From NCBI GenBank assembly GCA_943735955.1, contig OX030956.1, positions 15,434,695 through 15,498,694 on the forward strand: DNA of 64,000 bases, given 5' to 3'. The notes under the pieces are model-generated. The model was not told the DNA's origin, ran no database searches, and was given only the letters and a program-made list of their open reading frames with translations. Every line of letters starts with the position of its first letter. The first letter of the stretch is position 1. The DNA is from Piscicola geometra. Lineage: Eukaryota > Annelida > Clitellata > Hirudinida > Piscicolidae. The translations under genes were made by a program, and so were the position numbers. Shown piece by piece: positions 21,101-35,200 of this stretch.

Positions 21101-24100
21101 TCCATTAAAAATGTTTTATTGTGACAATAAAATAATTATAAACTACCCAACCCCTTTTAGCTAATGCCAGTGCAACAAGATTATTTTTGTTAAATAAAAA
21201 ATATTAATAAATTTTTATTTTTTCATATTAACTCTAGATTCATATTTTTGGTTAATATTGGTTAATATATAATTGATTGTTTTACTTTTTTATGTAATTA
21301 ATTTTTTAAATGCCAACTATTTTTTTCTCTATTTTTTTCCAGTTACTGATTTGAGTGTTGATTACCGTTCCCTTTCCTTTTTGATAATCTATTCCCGGTT
21401 CTCGACTTTTCCCGTTCACGATTTTTATTTTAACTCTCGTTCCAATGGGAGTCTCGCAGGTACTCGGTTCGACCTCTTATTTATACAACGACGAGTGTGT
21501 AACGACTCTCGCTTCAAGCAACAACCAATGGTCCTAGGTTCGAGTGCAACTGTGGCCACTTTTATTCCATAAGGCGCGCTAAAATTTGCAGCATAAGTGG
21601 CCTGGAAGCTAGTATGAGTTATAAGCCACTATAATAAGGCTCTTTATTATTATTATTAGTACTATTATTATTATACACAAGATTGGAGTTCTTGCATGGT
21701 AAATGCATGCTGCATGTTTGACTGACGGCATATGAAGGCTAGATCAATCCCCATACAGGATCATTCAAGTTTCAAAAGCAGAAAAGTATGCATAAATACT
21801 TTAAACATACAAAATGGATACTCACGCTCTTAATTATTGATTAAATGAATTTATTATGAAAATAGTTTTTCAACCACTGCCAGAGCATCACTTTCACTGG
21901 CACACCAGTCAAAAGGCGCTTGTCGTCAGCCACGTCTGATGGTGATCCCAGTGACAAACAGACCTCCATAGACGCCTATGAGTTCAATGACAGTGTGTGT
22001 GTGTATGTGTGTGTTTGTGTGTGTGTCCGTATGTATTTATGTGTGTGCGTGCGTGTGTGTGTGTGTGTGTGTTGCGGAAAATCTTCAACAACCAAACCCA
22101 CACTTGTTTACACCATCACACATCTCTTCACTTACAGCTGGACAGCACGTACTTTCCCGACCTTCTATCACCTGAGCCTCCTCGCACTATCATCGCTACA
22201 CCCATGCGCATTGGCTTTTTGGGGTTGGGCATGATAGGCAGGGGACTGGTACACAACCTACTAAAGTCTGGTCACGAAGTCACTGTGTGGAATAGAACAT
22301 CTTCTAAGGTGGCTTGAAGTTTTGCGGGTGTATGAAGAGGTTTTAAGTCACGTATACCACCAATCCAATCGATTACCCTAAACGACAACTCATGCCACTA
22401 CACTACGACATCACCACTTCATTAGACTATCTCACCATCAGACTTGTGCAGCCGAACCGGAGCCGCTACTTTTTGCCAGAGCTAAAAATACTAACGGTTT
22501 CGGCTCTAAAATTTATGTTCAAAATTTTTTTTTTTAGATAAAAAGTTTTGAAATTCTAAAAGTGTTTAATTGATTATCTTTCTCAAATTTGAGTTTTTAT
22601 CATTTTTAGCAACAGCCTTCAATCAAATGCTAACGCCCACGCACATTACCACGAAACATCTTTAATGAAGTGTTTCCGTTCCGTTTGACATTTATTTACC
22701 CAACAAAATCAAAATTGAACCTAAAACAATTTTTTGACTTATTTATTTTATTTTTCTAAACTTTTTAAAAAGACATAAAAAAAATTAATACAATTATGTT
22801 TTTAATTTCAATGAAAAAACAATAAATTTATTTTTTACATTTTATTCTTCATTCTTGTCATAAAATATTTCAAAAGAGAAAATATAAATACAACTAGATA
22901 CATTAATTAATTTTTGTTTTGTTTTCATAAATTCAAAAATTTAGTTGACACAGAGTATTTCAACATTCAATTAATATTTATGCAGCACAGAGATAAAAAT
23001 ATAGTTTGAAGAATAATTATAATGATTACAAATTTCAATCGGTGTTACAAATTTTAACGGGGTTAATTGATTAACGCGTTATTCGAAATTTAACTTAGAT
23101 TAAAGCACATCTCTAATTATAATCATTTTTTCATATTAAATAATAATGCCTAAATTAATTAAAACTAAAAATCTAGAACACAATAATTTCATTCCAGTAG
23201 CATCATTAACTATGGAAAAATAAAATAAAGTTAATTGAAAAAATACATTCTTATTAACCAATCAGAAATTACTGTTATCATAAATTGCACTTCTTTTTTT
23301 GAGACAATGTTTTTGTCAAAAGTTTGCACAGTTTGTCTCTATAGGGAGCCGGGAGCCGAGCCGGAAAAAATAATTACGGCTCTGCAAGCCTGAACATTAC
23401 AAAATTACAGCAATACTACCACAATCAACAGTGCAGCGAGTTCGCGAATGCAGGCGCTTTGAAGGGCAGTACACCATGTGAGGTGCTTGAACTGTGTGAC
23501 ATCACCTTCTCCTGCGTGGCTGATTCTTCAGCTCTCAAAGATGTATGTTCGATTGTTTGTCAATGCGTTGTTGTGTTTTTGCTTCATTTGATTATTATTA
23601 TTATTATATTTTAATATATATATTTTTTCAAATTACAATTATATGTTAAAATATATTAGCATTTTTACAATTATTATATTTTCAAATACCCTCCTAATGA
23701 ACCACAATAAGCGTGTGGCGCTTCTACAACCCCGAAATTTCAAAGCGTCTAAGCACAACTTCGAAATTTTAAAACCCAGATATTTCACAACTTTGAAATT
23801 TTAAAACCCAGATATTTCACAACTTTGAAATTTTAAAACCCAGAAATTTCACAACTTTGACATTTTAAAACCCAGATATTTCACAACTTTGAAATTTTAA
23901 AACCCAGATATTTCCCAATTTCGAAATATTACAACCTTGAAATTTAATAAAATGGACAGAGCTGATACGGCCTGTTGGTTAACTCGTATTGCCGCTATTC
24001 CAGATTTTCAGAGATATAAATATAGAAAGTAGGTTGGTTGACATGACTTATATATGTTACAGGCATGGGCGGCGATCCTGTGGGGGTCCTAGGGTCTGAG

Positions 24101-26189
24101 TGATAAACGAACTAGGCCGAGTTTTCTACAGCAGTAATTATTTACTTGTCCTTCTATTGTCTCAACTATTGGTTCCATGAGTCTAGGATGCAAGATTGAC
24201 ACAGGATTGATTATGACCATATATATATATACTATTACTATATGTATATGGTTATGACTATAACTATCGACGTTTTTATTTTACAAAGAAAAGCTCTTAC
24301 AATTAAAGCTTTTAATTCGTATTCAATTTTTTTCAAATTTTCTTTCAAATGAAGATGGGATATTTCCGAAGGGGACTTCCATTCTGAATATATATTCGTG
24401 CGTACCTTCATTTAAAGTTATTGATTTGCTGATGGCAAAAACTGTTGTGGTTTTAAAGATCCGGTTAAATTTCACATAACCTTCAAAATTGCCACCATCA
24501 CTTTTAAAACACTTACAACATCTCAGCCCTCTTATCTCAGAAACCTAATCACCATCAAAAACAGCAATAAACATCTTCGTTCATCATCCACTACGACATT
24601 ACTTAAACCTTCTGTAAGAACCAACATAGCCAACTGTGCATTCCGCCACTCATCGCCATCAATCTGAAACAGCCTACCACCACACATCAGAAACAGCACA
24701 TCCCTAACAATATTCAAGAAAAATTAAAAACTCATTTCTTTCACTAGCATTTAATTCATCTTTTTTTCTCTTATTTTGTCTTACTTCATTTACTTATTCA
24801 CTTAGTCATTCATTTGTAGTCATTTACTCAGTCATATATTTTATTTCATTCCACTAAGTACCTGACAAAGAGCGCTTCTGTTGCTCCATAGCGCTATATA
24901 AATGAATTATATTATTTTTATTATTAAAACAGAATGTTTATATAGTAATACATTGTGAGTCTGTGTAGTTATCGTGTTGTTTGTGACTTTAAAAATCGGT
25001 TATTGATAAAATATGAAGCGTTTTAATGTCAAAAATGCTTATTTTAACATAATTGAATACAGTTTAAAAAATTTAAAAGATTTCCTATTTTCATGCAATT
25101 CCACAGATTGCCTAAAATTTCAGGCATTCCGTGGATTGCCTAATTCTAAACATTGTCTGCAACATATATAAGACAACTTATTTTAACCCATAAATGCCCA
25201 ATGATCTCTTTTAGGATCCGTTATACAACCAGGCGAAGATAGCAAACTAATGTAAAACAGTTTCATGTTTTATTTATTAATTAGAATGTTTGTTTTAATC
25301 AGTCTATGTGTTATATTCCGCTCTTGTCGCTGTTGTCATCACATATCGTTAGTTCGAAAACGTTTAATTCCAAAAGGTTTATGTGTCACAGCTATTTTGA
25401 GTGCCATTTACCAAAAAGAAACTTTCAAGTTCTCAACCTTTAAAGAGGCTTCATTATTGTTTTTTTTTCAGAAAAATGTTAATTATAACTCTGCTTCAAG
25501 TATAAAAAATGGTACATTGATTTTGGTTGATCCCAATTGACAGCATTAGGCACAAGCACTGCTATGTTAAATTTTGTAAATCCATTTCTTCATTTGAATT
25601 TTTTTGCATTTTCATAAATGATACAATCTTCAAAAATTCTATGACTTCAGTGGTGATAAAAAATTTCATCTGCTAAATGTAATTATAATATATGCTGATG
25701 TTAGTGATATGACAAAGATCAAACATTCGAGTTCCAGGGCCGAGAAGCAAATTGATGTACAACAACCAACCGTTATAGACACCTACATTGCGCATATAAG
25801 AATTGTCGACTTCGTTGACCGGTTCCTGTCTAACTACAGACTCGTGATAGTGTCAAAAAAGGGATGGTGGCATTTGTTTTCTAACTTTTTCAACTTGATG
25901 ATGGTTGCTGCATGGAGAAAACACGTTTCTTGTGCTGCAACTTTTGATCAGCAATTTAGGCAGATATGTCGCTTGCTTGCTGATGCAATCTTCAGGAAAT
26001 ATAGTTCCAGCAACTGATCCATCGATCACTCACAGCATTGACGTCGTCTACGATGGTATCGATCATTTTCTGAAGTCAAGCAAACAACTACTTTGCAAAC
26101 TTTGCAAAAGAAATGCACGGCTGGAATGCATAAAATGTGTCCCTGCATCTGAATTGTGCGATAATTTATCACGCCCCATAGTGGTAACA

Positions 26190-26250
<61 letters not shown>

Positions 26251-26251
26251 C

Positions 26252-26293
<42 letters not shown>

Positions 26294-29200
26294 TATTTAT
26301 AGTGTCTTTTTTTTCGACACTACATTCATCATCTCTGCCTTTCTTTTCTTTCTCTCTGTATCCAAATCGCACCCACACGTCTCTGTACCACTCTTTCCGG
26401 CTTCCGATCCTCTTCCTGGTATCCAAAGACCCCTTCTAACGGGTCATGTTCTCCACGTTCCCTTTTTAAGCTGTCAACTACTCCTCTCCTCCTTTCTTCA
26501 TATAGCCTGCATTTTAGCAATTCGGGCCTCTCATTCTCTTCTTCCCCACAAATATACTTCCTTTCTTTTTTCGCATATCTCTAGTGTATTATATTGTATC
26601 TAGTGTATTGTATTATCACTTACTTTCAAACTATCATTCTATCATCTACACATCATCCTAACTTTCGATTCATCTGATCCATCTACATATTTTTTCAATT
26701 TTCTGCTTTTTGATTTTTCACGGTATCTTTTCTATTTTTCACTTTCCTATATCCTATTCCCCCATTCCTCCCTCCTCTTCTGCTGAATCCTCTTCACCAG
26801 CTCTCTTCCGTCCATCCCTCCTACTTCTCTTTCTGAGACCCCATCAAAATACTCCTGCTTGTACGAATTTCCCTCAATGTACCATTCGGCTCATAACCTC
26901 TACACCCAATTTTTTCCCTAGGTTGGCTACACCTCTCCACTATACAGATTTTATACCTATCTCCTCTACACATGCTCTACAGAGTCTTTCCTACAAGATT
27001 CTTCTTCTCTCATGTTCTGATAACATAGTCTGTCATAACCTTAGCTTCTCTTTCCCAAAATGGACTCCAGGCTGTTTCGCCATGTACTACAAACTTTCTT
27101 ACCTTAGTCTCCACCCCCCATAACCATCTCCCAAACTTAGTCTGCAAAACCTCTATCTTCTTTCTCTTCCCAGCTGACCAACCAACTGCTGCAACAGCAT
27201 AGATTAACCTTCCCACAAACAAGCTTTTCCATGCATCTCTGCCCACGATAAAACGACTCCGCGATTTTTTTGCTCCGTATTTTACCATACCAGTGAACTG
27301 ACAAATCCCTCTCTTTTTTCCTCCTTTAACCCTTAACCCTTAATCACCAACACGGGATGATTCGACCCATACGATTATTCAATCTCTCACTGTGTTTTTA
27401 ATTGTAACTATATACTTTTTAAATTTAATTATTTTGTCTAATTATTAACAATTCAACACACTTTTCAGATGGGAAATATCTTTAATAGTTTCGGTTTTAC
27501 AGCATTCCAAAATGTTTAATAACGTTTGCGACCGAATAACACGAAAGGAATAGCTTAAGTTAAATATTTTGGAAAACTTTTTCAACAATCACAAAATTAG
27601 CAGTTTATTCATTCATAGTTAGAAAAATTAAAACATAATGGACATTTTCGACAACGTTAGACAACGTAAGACAGTTTTAAAATGTTAAAAGTTGCTTTTT
27701 ATTTTTTTACGCTTAAATTCACGCCAGAAGAAGAAAAGATTGAATGCTCAAACGTCTATCCTATGTTGAAAAAAAGATTTTGGCTAACGAAATTTTTGTT
27801 TTCTGCTAATATATGCCAAACACGTGATAGTAATACCAACTAGTTTTTCTGATTTCTCTGTAACTTCTTTGGGTAATACTTGAAGAAGTTCTCACTAATC
27901 AAATACAACGATTTTGCATTTCTAAGAGCAATTCTAATAAAGTGAAAAATTATTCGTAACAACTATTAGTCAAGCATCCAGATTTCCTATCAGGTTGATT
28001 ACAGCAGCCATTCCCAAATTTTCGATTTGGCTCACTTCCGTGATCATTACCAAAAAATGATTTCTTTTACAAACAATACCCAGTTTTGGCATCAAAAATG
28101 CAAAACATTTCAAGTCATATTACTAATTTAGATGGCATGTACTGTTCTAAACTAAAAACGAATTTAAAATGGTTCAAAATTTTCATCCACCTTTACATAC
28201 TCATGTGGAATTTGATATATTTTATTGTCACATGTCATGATCACCGCCCATTCGTTTTTTGGCTTCAAAAACTTCTCATATTTAAATCAAATTTCAAACA
28301 TTTAGATATTTATTCGCATATATTTCGTGATATAAATTGGCATATACACAGACAACAGTCTTTGACCACAATGCCTGTAATGGTTCACCTCTACCATTAT
28401 AAACCCCTATTAAAATAGTGGCATCTTTTTAAAAAAGAAGTAAATTCTGATAATTATGTATTTTATATATGAATATATGAAAATGTTATAAAAATCACTA
28501 TAATTCAAAAAAATTGTTCAGTGAAAACATAGTTGAAATACGCTATGTGTCAATCGACTCATGCGGCCGCCAACGTTCTTTTTTTCGAATGGTTTATAAG
28601 GATTTAAACGTGCATAAAAGTTATAACGTGGCCGCGGAAAACAATCAAAGCTTCACAACTAAAATAAAATAGTGATTTCAGCGTTTGCATAGTATTATTT
28701 AACGAAAGGGAGGTAGTTTTCGTTTCATGTTCTTAACTAGTGAAAATATATGACATACGTCATCTTGCCCCGGTCTTCCCTTTATTAATGCCATGGACTT
28801 CTTAATATTAAGAATTCCATGATTTATGCCATCATTATAATTCGAAAAAATAATTGTTATGTGAAAACATCGTTGAAATTTGGATATCAACGTTATTTTT
28901 TTCGATTGTTGTTTAAGGGTTAAGTATTAATCTTAAATACCTAACCTCATCACATTTTCGTATGGTCCTACATCTAATTACCCATTCTTGACATCCTTCC
29001 ATTCCTGTGTTACCAACCAGTTCCACAACTTTAGATTTCTCCTCGTTCAGTTTAATTCCATATTTCTCTAACACAGGGGTCCACAACCTTTTTCAGCCTG
29101 AGGGCCAAAATTACTGAGTCCCTGAGCGCCATGGGCCGCATCAGCGTGCACATAGATGACACAATAAAACAACTCAAAGAATGCAAATTTTTAATGAATG

Positions 29201-32200
29201 TCATAAAAAAATAACGTTATTTAAACATGTATGAATAACTAAATGTAAAAAAACTCAAAGAATGCAAGTTTTTAATAAATGTTATTTTAAAAAATAACGT
29301 TATTTAAACATGTATGAATAACAAAATTTAAAAAAACTCAAAGAATGCAATTTTTAATAAATGTCATTTTTTAAAAATAATGTTATTTAAACATGTATGA
29401 ATAAAAAAATGTAAAAAAACTCAAATAATGCAATTTTTAAATAAATGTCATTAAAAAATAACGTTATTTAAAAATGTATGAATAACTAAATGTTAGTATT
29501 TTGATGAGAAGGTTGAGCCTGAATGGTTGCAACAACATTGTCAATATTGGGTTCGAGTTCTGTTGTTACAAGCCTCAAAATCGAACAAAGATGATCAACA
29601 GTCAAAGATGATCTCAGTTTATTTTTATTTGTGTTCATGACTGAAAACGTTTGTTCACACACGTATGTGCTACCAAATTCAGACAAGATTCGGCAAGCCA
29701 AATCTTTGACCTCTCCATATTTAACTGAACTAAGACTTCCATAAAAAGTAAAAATGGAGTTATGCTGAAAAGCAGACTTTAATTCTGGTGAACAATGAAG
29801 ATCAATGACTTCTAACTGACATTGCTCAGGTACGGATTCTACATCACAAGAGAAAGAGTCACGGATGAAGTTGAATAAATCCTTATGCTCCCTGAATGCA
29901 TCAAAACGTTTATTAAATTCCTTTAGTAACGCTTCACAACTATCGTGGTATTTATTAAAGTCACACTGGTATTCCTTCTGAAAAGCTGAACAAATAGGAA
30001 AATGACATAAATTACCAGATTGCAGATTCGAACAAAACAGCCGTAGCTTTAACGTGAATAACAGCAGCTCTTGGTACATATCAAAGATGTAGTGATCTTT
30101 GCCTTGAAGACGCAGATTCAATTTATTTAAGTGTTCTGTTATGTCTGTCAAAAATGCTAAGTCTGCCAAACACTGTTTGTCTGTAAAAACAGCTGTGTCT
30201 TTGCCTTTGGTAATAAGGAATTCACAGATTTCCTTTCGTAACTCAACAAACCTAGTTAGAACTTTTCCTCGACTCAGCGACCTTACATCAGTGTGATATG
30301 TTATGTCACGATATTCTGACTCAATGTTTTTAAGAAATGATCTGAATTGTCGATGGTTAAGTCCTTTTGCTCATATGAAGTTCACTGATTTAAAAACAAA
30401 TTGTATAACATTATCAAAATTAATGACTCATGTACACAGTAACTCTTGATGCAGTGGTATGCGTGGATGGTGTCTGTTGGAATTCCTAAGTCTCGCAAAT
30501 GTGATCGCAGAGCAACTTATTGGTTCATATACATTATTGGAGTATACTCTTTTTAAAACTAGTTGTATGGTGTGTGCTAAACATGGCATATGTCGATAAG
30601 GAACCCATTTTTCTAATTCTATTTCATCACAAATTGTTTCACTTTCTTCTTCATCACTATGTGAGTTTTCATTTTCTGAATAATCGTCTTTTTCTGCATG
30701 CTTATTTTGAAGAATACGCACAGCTTTTAAAATATTCGAACCGTTATCAGATATGATTAAAATTATTTTATTTGGTTCTATATTCCAATCAGCGAGACAC
30801 TTTGATAAACACTCAGCAAGTTTTTCTCCAGTGTGGGGATGATTAAGTTGAATTAGGTTTAAAAAGTAATGACACGGTTTGCTACTCTGTGGATTGGAAC
30901 AGCATGCTGAAATCCCAACATATGATGATGTTAAACCTTTTTTGGTCCAAATATCTAAACATATAACTATTCTTCGAACATTATTCAATGAGTCTTTCAG
31001 AATTTTGCAACCCTCATCATATTTGTCTTTTAATAAGTCCAGTAACTTTGATGGGCCTGAAAAAAAAATTCAATAATTGATCCCCACTATTTTTGTACAA
31101 TATGTTGTAATCATTTATAATGAATAACGACCATTGTAATTGCTCAAATAAATTTCTACATTATATGGTAATACTTTTTACATTTTGAATAAGATAAAAT
31201 AAACAAAATTACCTGGCATTTTACATTTTATTTCCAATGTTTCCACAAAGTTTTTAAAATGTTTATTAGATACTAGACTTAATGGGATGTTTGAGTTTAC
31301 AAATAATTTCAATAAGGAGTCTTGTCTCTTCAAATATTCTTCGCACTTACTTGAATACAAAACTGTTTTCGTCGTATTTTTGTCAAAACTAATAGTTTGT
31401 TGAACGAAATTTTCATTATATTTAATCTTTTCACAATTCCTCTTTCTGACTAATTCAATTTCCTCGAATTCTTGAAAAAACTTTTTGTGGTAGCTAGAGA
31501 GATGAACCTTGAGGTTTGTCGGATTTTTTCCTTTAAGTGTTGCGTTGCATAATACTTTCTGTCCGTCTTTGGTCGTCGATACTTCAACGATGCATGTACT
31601 TTTGTCATTTTCTGAAGAACATGTAAAATATTTCCAAATTTCGCTTTCTTTCTTTCTACCAGCAAATGAACGTGATAAACTCATTGTTATTTAAATTTGA
31701 AGTATAATAACAAATTAACGATTAAAATAAGTGATAATTTAGTTGACAAAGCGAAGCAGTAATAAAATAACGTTTTACAAATGGCACTACTTTCATAAAG
31801 GCCAAAGATAATGTTTATAACATAGACATATATTTTTTTTATAAATTTTCATTTGTATATTATGCCATATCATAAAAAGTTATTTAATTTTCGTTTTGGA
31901 AATAATTATAGTTTTTATTTCAGTTTAGTTTTGGAAATAATTATAGTTTTTATTTTCGTTTTCGTTTTGAAAATAAATTTAGTTTTTATTTTCGTTTTCA
32001 TGGAACGATTATTCAGAATTGTCGTTTTCGTTTTCGTTACGAAAATAACACTGCAAGTTACCCATAGGCGCAAATGAGATATGCAGCCTGGAAGCTCGTT
32101 TGGGTTATACGCCACTTAGTCGCCACTATAATAATGCTCGTCATTATTATTATTATTATGTTTGAGAAAATTTCCGTTATTTTGCTTGAATGCTAGAGAA

Positions 32201-35200
32201 ATCTAACTTAATAAAAAATGTTTACTTTTTTATGTTTATATTTTGTATTTTAAACAAGTTCAAAAGTAATATTAAAATTCAGTTATGAGAATTTTTATTG
32301 TTCGCCATAATCACCACCATAGAAATTCTAGTTTTTTTAATTTATGTACGAAATAACGATCCAAAAAAAAATTATTTTTCGAAAAATTATGGTGTAGAAA
32401 ATAAAGGATGTGTGAAATATCTGGTATTTTATGGTATAAGCAAAATTAAATTTGTATCCATAATTAAATTAATATCCTAAATTAAGTTTATATCCAAAAT
32501 TAAATTATATCCTAAATTAAATTATATCCTAAATTAAATTATATCCTAAATTAAATTATATCCAAAATTAAATTTATATCCAAAGTTGAATTTATATCAA
32601 AAATTAAATTTATTGAAAAGGGAAACAAAGAGTTCCATTAATCAAAAATTCCATAAATTCGTCAAGTGTGCTCAAGTATTAGCTCCGTCCATGTACTTCG
32701 ACGTTGTGAAATTTCGGGGTTGATCAGTGACTCTATAATCATGATGGGCTTGACGATGATGATAATGGTATTTACTACAACCATCAGTTGGTCTTTGGTA
32801 CGTGTGGAGTTTTGCAGGGCATATCCAAGGGCAAGGGCTACGTGGACCTTTCAACTGTCGATGTAGAAAGCATCACAGATGTGCAAGAGGTGGAGTAGTG
32901 AAATTTGAATGCATGATAAGTACACTTTATCTTGAATGATGTATAAAATACAAATACAAGAATAACACATCTACTTAATACTACCAACTCACCGCGACAG
33001 GCGATTGTCAGCAAGGGTGGTCGTTTCCTAGAGGCTCCTCTGATTGGCAATCGACTGCTGGGCCTCAGTGGTCGTATGGTGGTCTTGGCAGCCGGAGACC
33101 ACTCGCTGTACGATGATTGCTTCTCATGCTTTCAGTCCATCAGCAGGCACATGTTTTATCTTGGTTAGTAGGGCTTTGGTTAATTTTTGTCTTGCTACGT
33201 GTTGTTATACTTCAAATTTTAAAACACATGCACAATAAGCGTTGCACGTACAGTGTTGGCCAAAAAACACGCCACTGTGTATTTTTTTTCGAACTTTTGT
33301 GTGCATGCATATGTAGACAAAAACACACAAACACACAGGCGAAGTAGGCACAGGCACGAAGATGAAGCTGGTACTGACGATGATATATGGCGCCTCTCTG
33401 GCAGGGCTGGCTGAATGTTTGGCGCTATCCACCAAGCTGGGTCTCGACAACAGGGAGGTCATGAAGGTCATTGCAAAATCTTCCGCACACTCCTCTTTCC
33501 TGCAAGAGAAAGGAATGGGTGCGTTGACGAGTTTAGATGCATTGGAAATATTTTTTGTGTTGGTTAAGAAAATAAGAGCTTTCAAGTCATCTTTGAGAAG
33601 TTATGGGACTATATATCCAGTTAGAAATTACAATTTCAAAGATAAATAAGTTTTTCAGTTCATCTTTAGCTCCACTTTCACTGGTCTTTTAAAAGTTTTT
33701 TTTAAATCATCATTGTCATCATCATCATTATCATTATCACCCTGTTTAAACTATACGAAGGCTGGATCTGTCGGACTGGTCTCAATTTCTTTCTCCACAC
33801 CGTGTGATTTTGGGAATCTTAACTATCTGTTCCAAGACTTCAATTCAAGGCTTTTGTGTGGAAAAATTTTCATTCTTCTTTCGTCGATAATCCATCATGA
33901 GGTACGTTAGACGTCCACAAACCAATCACAACAAAAATATATTGGATTCAAAGCATTTTAAGAGAATGCTAAAACTTATGTCAATCCTTTGTTTGATGTT
34001 TCACCACGGCCTTATCTTTGCGTCAAAATCGATTGACTGTTTCTCAAGTGGCAACTTAGTGAAGAGAAGATCGGATGATGATGAAGTGCAACTTTGCACA
34101 TCTAAGGCAAGTAGTGTACAAAAGACTTCTGGTTGGCAAATGAAGATGTCTGTTTGTGAGTAGAAAAAAAGTAGGCGGAAATTATCCTACGCACACATGC
34201 AATATTGTTTATCAATTTGAAATAAAACGGTTTATCGTAAATTGGCGCAGCGAGCACAATTGAAATATCGAACCGAACGGTAAGATCTTTGATGCTAGAA
34301 TTTATCTTTCTGACTTGAGACAATGGCTTCTGTTCCAAAAAATCTTGGTTTTCACACTGCACTTTTTTTTAAAAATGAAAGATGTCTGTTTTCTCTGGTT
34401 GATGTTGCTAAAGGCATCTTTTTGCAGTATTAAATGTGAGAAGTACCGATAATTTAAAAGTAAGTTGTGCTGCATTGTATGCTGCGTTACTACCAGGCTT
34501 GTAGAGCCGAGCCGGAGCAGTGGAGCTGAAGAGCCTCCACTTTTTGAAAGAGTCGGAACCAGAGAAGTAGCGAAACCCGAACAATCTAGCGGCTCCGGCT
34601 CTCCTATTTATTTCAATAAAGCATTTTTTTAAACAAAAAGCTTCGAAACTCTACAATTGTTTTGTTTTGATTTTTATCAAATATTAAATTTGTTAATTTC
34701 ATAGAAATGTTACAATAGCAACAGCCTTCAATCAACTTATAGCACGAGAGCACACCACCACAATAAATCTATAATAAATCATTTTATTTTCGCTTTACAT
34801 TTTTTTATTCGCCAAAATCTACAATGTAAAAAACAATGTAATCAAAAACAATTTTTGGATTATTATCTTTTATTCATTACAACATTTCTTAAAATACAAT
34901 ACAAAAAGTAAACAAATTATGTTTTTAATTTCAATAAAGAAAAAAAACTTTAAATTTTGTGCAACTTTTTTTTAAATTCTTGACATCAAATATTTCAAAA
35001 AAGAAACTATAAGTAAAAGTAGAATACTATTTTTTGTTTCTTTTATTAACCCTTGGAGGGCCGTGAAGAATAAAAACTTCGTTGGCCAAGCGGGATTAAT
35101 GTGTATCCCAGAGTTAAAACATAAGCAAAGATTGATTCAATAAACATATTTTTATTAACTAAAATTGTTACACTACATTAAAGCAGAGTATATCAAAAAA

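Larger units (their letters stand above)
29075..32053 (-). mobile_element. hAT transposon with BED-type transposase, copy 1
   Basis: Ends CAGGGGTCCACAACC (left) and CAGTGTTATTTTCG (right, inverted), both shared with the copy at 57530-63045, which supports the limits. It contains a two-exon transposase on the minus strand (31684 down to 29486). No 8-bp duplication recognised. It lies in GLYR1 intron 7. Confidence 0.75.

Noticed and set aside
21920..22317. Frames reading through the GT microsatellite (VCVCVCV)
   Set aside because: They run through intron 5 of GLYR1; only the parts outside the intron are coding.
26169..26520. Poly-Leu frames over the TAG microsatellite
   Set aside because: Translation of a trinucleotide repeat joined to decayed LINE sequence.
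28086..28418. 110-codon frame [14 protein letters not shown]...
   Set aside because: Lies inside a non-autonomous piggyBac element, is AT-driven in composition, and has no recognisable domain or splice context.
31853..32077. Frame of repeated [13 protein letters not shown] (also 57518-57736)
   Set aside because: Reading of the TTTTCGTTTTCG-rich subterminal repeats of the hAT element.
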